A stretch of 64,000 bases of DNA from the NCBI RefSeq assembly GCF_003054705.1, contig NZ_QAYX01000016.1:1-64000 (forward strand), written 5' to 3'. The position numbers and the translations under genes are program-made. The notes under the pieces were generated by a model that was not told where the DNA came from, ran no database searches, and saw nothing but the letters and a program-made list of their open reading frames with translations. Shown here one piece after another: positions 61,401-64,000 of the stretch; the stretch's first letter is position 1; every line of letters begins with the position of its first letter. This stretch comes from Opitutus sp. ER46 (GTDB lineage: Bacteria > Verrucomicrobiota > Verrucomicrobiia > Opitutales > Opitutaceae).

Positions 61401-61528
61401 GCGACAAGTACCTGCCGGCCGCCAAGCGACTGACGCGAACGAATATTCCCCTGGCGGATGCGGCGGCGCTGCTACCATCGGGGCTGCTCGGGCCGGTGAC
61501 GCTGACGGAGGCGACAGTTGCGGAATGA
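58493..61528 (+). CDS. GH106 family alpha-L-rhamnosidase-type hydrolase, first copy
   Basis: A 1011-residue exported protein with a signal segment (about residues 10-31). The N-terminal domain shows VVFWWWFNSHVNRAGITRDLEQFRAKGIAGVVLIN, SPEWRALYRHALDEAARLGLEVGVNLSTGWCMGG and DSFEDGFPNWTDNFLARF, the pattern of GH106 enzymes. The C-terminal region (about residues 870-1011, YYSGTATYRKTFRWDGT...DITNLWPNRLIGDKYLP) is a jelly-roll-type carbohydrate-binding domain. It would remove terminal rhamnose in the periplasm or at the surface. ATG 58493 is used, 58508 is an alternative. It is in the same direction as the TonB receptor upstream and convergent with the SorC gene. Confidence 0.88.
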   Translation: MPSARMLTETLSCWVRRTAITGSLLVLPLAMRAAPSGPPAAAPTLAAPAPADALAQGFVRPADAARPVVFWWWFNSHVNRAGITRDLEQFRAKGIAGVVLINTSTGFGAGAIPRGPAFLSPEWRALYRHALDEAARLGLEVGVNLSTGWCMGGAWIKPEDSGRWYLQAQTVVTGPTHFAGVLPRPGNRAGYDNARQLQVKNFVDLPLAQADYRDTAIIAYPEPDPAAARVAGDRLAALPAKANRLDGSSHLTADEVMRPPLAPWAAAAGDQPVAPAAIVDLTARVDATGRLEWDVPPGRWVILRTGHRMTGARTLYALPEAEGLEIDWLNERGVDAQFDHLGKILLAEAGPHAGRTLRYFHEDSFEDGFPNWTDNFLARFRQLRGYDATPYLPVLSGVLVGSAEISDRFLYDYRRTVADLMADAHYGRLAERSHAVGLEVQNEAAGPSWSGTMGMDALKNLGRSDRPMGEFWQDNYRFVQDGQNQVTKMVATAAHIYGRRTASAEAFTTFAHWSDDPAALKPTADRAFCEGINRIVFHTSTATRPEDGKPGYEYGAGTHFNPNITWWEQAGAFVEYLSRCQHLLQAGHFVADVLYYNGDAAPNLVRPRHTPADLGPGYDYDVANTEVLLTRLAVRDGRLVLPDGMTYRLLVLPESETLPVEVARKLRELVRAGATVIGPKPVRAPGLRDFPACDAEVRTIAAELWGPADGHAVTANPVGAGRVYWGRTAREVLAADGIGPALRYDESAGSLDHVQRTLPDAEVFFVVNRNARADRVAVTFRVAGRVPELWDPVTGEIRPLPVFSVAGNETTVPLEFAPHQSWFVVFRARPSTPASAAADAAAGNFAAWRPRQTLDGAWRVRFDPRWGGPGEVTFPSLTDWIQSRDEGVRYYSGTATYRKTFRWDGTRAAGSQLFLELGTVKNLATVRLNGRALGTVWCAPWRVDVTTALRSGDNELEIDITNLWPNRLIGDKYLPAAKRLTRTNIPLADAAALLPSGLLGPVTLTEATVAE

Positions 61529-61542
61529 ACGTCGCGCGCCGC

Positions 61543-62538
61543 TCAACGCCCTGCCCGCCGCGCCGCGCGCGGCTTGGCCTCAGGCTCCGCGGGCGCGGTG
61601 CCGAGGAGCGCAGCGGCGCCGATCTCGTCGATCAGGAGCGACTTTACCAGGCCGCCCTTGACGGCGGCGCAGATGGCCGACGTGCGATCGGCGCCAGAGA
61701 CCACCGCCACGACCTGTGGCATGCGGCGGAGCTGATCGAGCTCCACGCTGATCACGCGGTCGCGCCAGCCGGTGTCGCATTCGCGACCCTCGGCGTCGAT
61801 GAACCGGCCGCAGATCTCGCCGATGGCGCCGGCGCGTTCGAGCTCGCGGGCCATCGTGGCGGCGACGGTGCCGCGTTCGACGAACACCGAGTTGGAAAGG
61901 GTACCGAGGCCAACGAGCGCCACATTCGCTCGGTCGAGTTCCTGGTGCACGCTGCTCACCTGGGGCAGCGCGAGCAGGGCGTCACGCGTGCGCTTGGTCG
62001 GGATGAAGGCGGGCGTGTTCATTGCGAGGAACTTGCCGCCCAGGCGCTGCGCCACGAGCCGGCCGACCTCCTGCGAGTCCACCGTGCTGATCTGGGAATC
62101 GACGCTGCCCATCGCCTGGACGATCGTGAGCGCCTTGTTGCCGCCCTCGGGCAGGTTTTGCGCCAGCTCCTGCAGGGTGCGGCCGCCGGCCACGGCGACC
62201 GTGTCCCGGGGCTGGATCATCTCATCGACCAGGCTGGCGCCGAAGTGGCCGACGGAGCGGCGGAGCGAGGCCAGGTCCGAGCCCTCGTTAGACTTGATGA
62301 CGATGACGGTGCCGAAACCGAAGCGGCGCTCGAGCTCCCGCTCCAGCTCCGGCCGGCGGGGATTGTAGTCGGCGATGGTGATCCGGACGATGCCGCGCTC
62401 GCGCGCCAGCGCCAACAGGCGCGAGACCTTGGCCTGCGACACCTTGGCGAAACGCGCCACATCGCTCTGGCCCATGCCATCGATGTAGTAGAGCCGCGCC
62501 ACCATGCGGAGCTGGTCGTCTGAATAATCATTCGCCAT
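61543..62538 (-). CDS. SorC-type sugar-responsive transcriptional regulator
   Basis: This 331-residue regulator has an N-terminal helix-turn-helix (LRMVARLYYIDGMGQSDVARFAKVSQAKVSRLLALARERGIV) and a C-terminal SorC/DeoR-type sugar-phosphate-binding domain (VAVAGGRTLQELAQNLP, GLGTLSNSVFVERGTVAATMARELERAGAIGEICGRFID). It is placed between two GH106 genes: convergent with the first by 15 bases, and divergent from the second. It probably senses a phosphorylated sugar made during rhamnose-type glycan use. The C-terminus is Ala/Arg/Pro-rich. Confidence 0.92.
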   Translation of the reverse strand: MANDYSDDQLRMVARLYYIDGMGQSDVARFAKVSQAKVSRLLALARERGIVRITIADYNPRRPELERELERRFGFGTVIVIKSNEGSDLASLRRSVGHFGASLVDEMIQPRDTVAVAGGRTLQELAQNLPEGGNKALTIVQAMGSVDSQISTVDSQEVGRLVAQRLGGKFLAMNTPAFIPTKRTRDALLALPQVSSVHQELDRANVALVGLGTLSNSVFVERGTVAATMARELERAGAIGEICGRFIDAEGRECDTGWRDRVISVELDQLRRMPQVVAVVSGADRTSAICAAVKGGLVKSLLIDEIGAAALLGTAPAEPEAKPRAARRAGR

Positions 62539-62717
62539 GCCGATGTTTTCCGAGGCCGCGCCGCAGGTGTCAAGGAGCCGACCGATACTGGGATCGGAGG
62601 AAAAGTCCGGTGGCTTGGCCCTTTCCCTCGGGCGGCCGCGGCATCAGAAAGACGATGCCGAATCGAAATTCACGCGTAGACCCGGTTCCCGCCCACCATC
62701 CTGACCTCTCTCCAACC

Positions 62718-64000
62718 ATGCATCTCGATCGACGTGAATTCATCAAACTGGGATCCCTGACCGGAGTGGCGCTGCTCGTGGCGCCCGGCCGCGTGGCGGC
62801 GGAGGCGGCGGGCGGCGGGCTGGCCGCGGATGCCGCCGATGCGCTGGCCGCCGGGTTCGAGCGGGTGCCGGCGGCCGCTCGGGCCGGCGTGTACTGGTGG
62901 TGGCTCGACGGCCGGGTGGACCGGGAGGGCATCACGCGCGACCTCGAGGCCTTCGCGGCCAAGGGCGTCGGTGAGGTGCTGCTGGTCAACTCGGTCAACT
63001 TCGGGCCCTCGAACGTGCCGCCGGACGCGGTGCCGTTCCTGTCGCCGGCGTGGCGCGAGCTGTACCGGCACGCGCTGCGTGAGGCGCGCCGGTTGGGCAT
63101 CGAGGTGGGCGTCAACCTGAGCGGCGGCTGGTGCATGGGCGGGCCGTGGGTGCCACCGCGGCTGGCGGGTCGGTGGTTCCTGCAGTCGCGACTGACGGTC
63201 GAGGGGCCGCAGCGTTTCACGGGCCAGCTGCCGCTGCCGGGCCACCGCGATGGCTACGACAAGGTTTTCAATCCGCCGGGCTTCAAGGAGTACATCGACC
63301 TTCCGCTCGAGCAGCTTGACTACCGCGACACCGCCGTGGTGGCGGTGCCGGAGCCGGCGGCGGGCGGCGTCCGCTTCGACGCCGAACGCACGGCGTTGCT
63401 GCCGGCCAAGACCAACCGGCGCGACGCGTCGAACTTCACGCGGGCGCGCGACGTCATGGGCCCGGCGAACCGGCCGCTGCCGGCGGCGCCCGGGGACCGG
63501 CCGGTGCCCGTCGACCAAGTGGTGGACCTGACGGCGAAGATGGACGCTGACGGTCGTCTCACCTGGGACGTGCCGCCGGGGCGCTGGACGATTGTGCGCA
63601 CGGGCCATCGCATGACCGGCTCGCGCCTGATGATCGCGCCGAAGGAGGGCGACGGGCTCTCGATTGGCTGGCTGGATCGGGCCGGCGTGGAGCTGCAGTT
63701 CGAACAGCTGGGCAAGCTGCTGCTCGAGGACGCGGCGGCGGCGGGCACGCGGTTAAGCTACTTCTGCGACGACAGCTTCGAGGACGGGTTTCCGAACTGG
63801 ACGGAGAAGATCGTCGCGCAGTTCCGGCGCTATCGCGGTTACGATCCGGTGCCGTACCTGCCGGTGCTGGCGGGCTACATCATTGGCAGCGCGGACGTGG
63901 CCGACCGTTTTCTGCACGATTACCGCAAGACCGTCGCCGACCTGATGGCGGACGAGCACTACGGCCGTTTCGCCGAGCTCTGCCATGCGCATGGCCTGCA
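62718..64000 (+). CDS. GH106 family hydrolase, second copy (partial, cut by window edge)
   Basis: A reading frame from the ATG at 62718 stays open to the window end (427 residues). It starts with MHLDRREFIKLGSLTGVALL, a twin-arginine-like export signal (RREF) followed by a hydrophobic core. GVYWWWLDGRVDREGITRDLEAFAAKGVGEVLLVN and LREARRLGIEVGVNLSGGWCMGGPWV mirror the first GH106 enzyme. It is divergent from the SorC-type regulator gene. The rest of the protein is outside the window. The different export signal suggests that the two paralogues may be secreted by different routes. Confidence 0.88.
   Translation, partial: MHLDRREFIKLGSLTGVALLVAPGRVAAEAAGGGLAADAADALAAGFERVPAAARAGVYWWWLDGRVDREGITRDLEAFAAKGVGEVLLVNSVNFGPSNVPPDAVPFLSPAWRELYRHALREARRLGIEVGVNLSGGWCMGGPWVPPRLAGRWFLQSRLTVEGPQRFTGQLPLPGHRDGYDKVFNPPGFKEYIDLPLEQLDYRDTAVVAVPEPAAGGVRFDAERTALLPAKTNRRDASNFTRARDVMGPANRPLPAAPGDRPVPVDQVVDLTAKMDADGRLTWDVPPGRWTIVRTGHRMTGSRLMIAPKEGDGLSIGWLDRAGVELQFEQLGKLLLEDAAAAGTRLSYFCDDSFEDGFPNWTEKIVAQFRRYRGYDPVPYLPVLAGYIIGSADVADRFLHDYRKTVADLMADEHYGRFAELCHAHGL

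Noticed and set aside
1-64000. tRNA, rRNA or insertion sequence genes
   Set aside because: No cloverleaf with a TTC loop, rRNA segment or transposase was recognised by eye. A dedicated search could still find a small RNA.

Overview
The window looks like a chromosomal segment of a high-GC Verrucomicrobiota bacterium, most likely the family Opitutaceae. This is inferred from gene content: large SusC-like TonB-dependent receptors with an LSPF-x-V motif after the signal peptide, two GH106 rhamnosidase-type enzymes, a tricorn-type S41 protease, a RibB protein with a degenerate RibA half, and intergenic regions full of short degenerate repeats. No rRNA, tRNA, phage, insertion sequence or CRISPR array is visible. 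About 50 protein genes are supported; the last one runs off the right edge.

Layout. 1-2.9 kb: tandem repeat, aldehyde dehydrogenase, a pRiA4b ORF-3 family protein and a small membrane protein. 3.0-6.0 kb: an FNR/DNR-type regulon (YwiC-like membrane protein, DUF6448, DUF2249, cupin, Crp/Fnr regulator) with two good TTGAN-N4-NTCAA boxes. 6.1-8.9 kb: a LytS/LytTR two-component pair and an exported protein with a Cys-His-Asp pattern. 9.3-14.1 kb: a MacA/MacB-type export operon. 14.6-21.5 kb (minus strand): tricorn-like protease, Hsp33-like chaperone, PD-(D/E)XK-like protein, glycosyltransferase and MsrA. 21.6-25.8 kb: CHASE3 membrane protein, ribB-ribA-like fusion, ribH, nusB and ftsY.

25.8-26.1 kb: four copies of a 19-bp palindrome lie between the convergent ftsY and DUF4142 genes. 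27.1-32.8 kb: a minus-strand series of modA, modB (no modC), a cysteine-motif beta-propeller, a small His/Cys membrane protein and a TonB-dependent receptor, which I read as a possible metal or oxyanion uptake operon. 32.9-36.0 kb: beta-barrel protein, WD40 protein and murI. 36.2-40.1 kb: an aryl-acid operon (iorA lacking its ferredoxin domain, iorB, paaK, ACT protein). 40.5-41.9 kb: a COG0523 metallochaperone GTPase. 42.1-49.6 kb: a NarL-type two-component system with an unusual sensor region, divergent from a TonB receptor plus GH30 enzyme. 49.6-53.8 kb: LysR regulator, aldo/keto reductase and copper P-type ATPase. 54.0-64.0 kb: a glycan-use locus with AraC regulator, TonB receptor, GH106 enzyme, SorC regulator and a second GH106 enzyme.

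For novelty, the most interesting signals are the ModAB/TonB-receptor operon, the palindrome quartet, the FNR-box regulon around uncharacterised proteins, and several families of low-complexity inverted repeats placed right after stop codons, one of which has been read into the C-terminus of the Hsp33-like protein.
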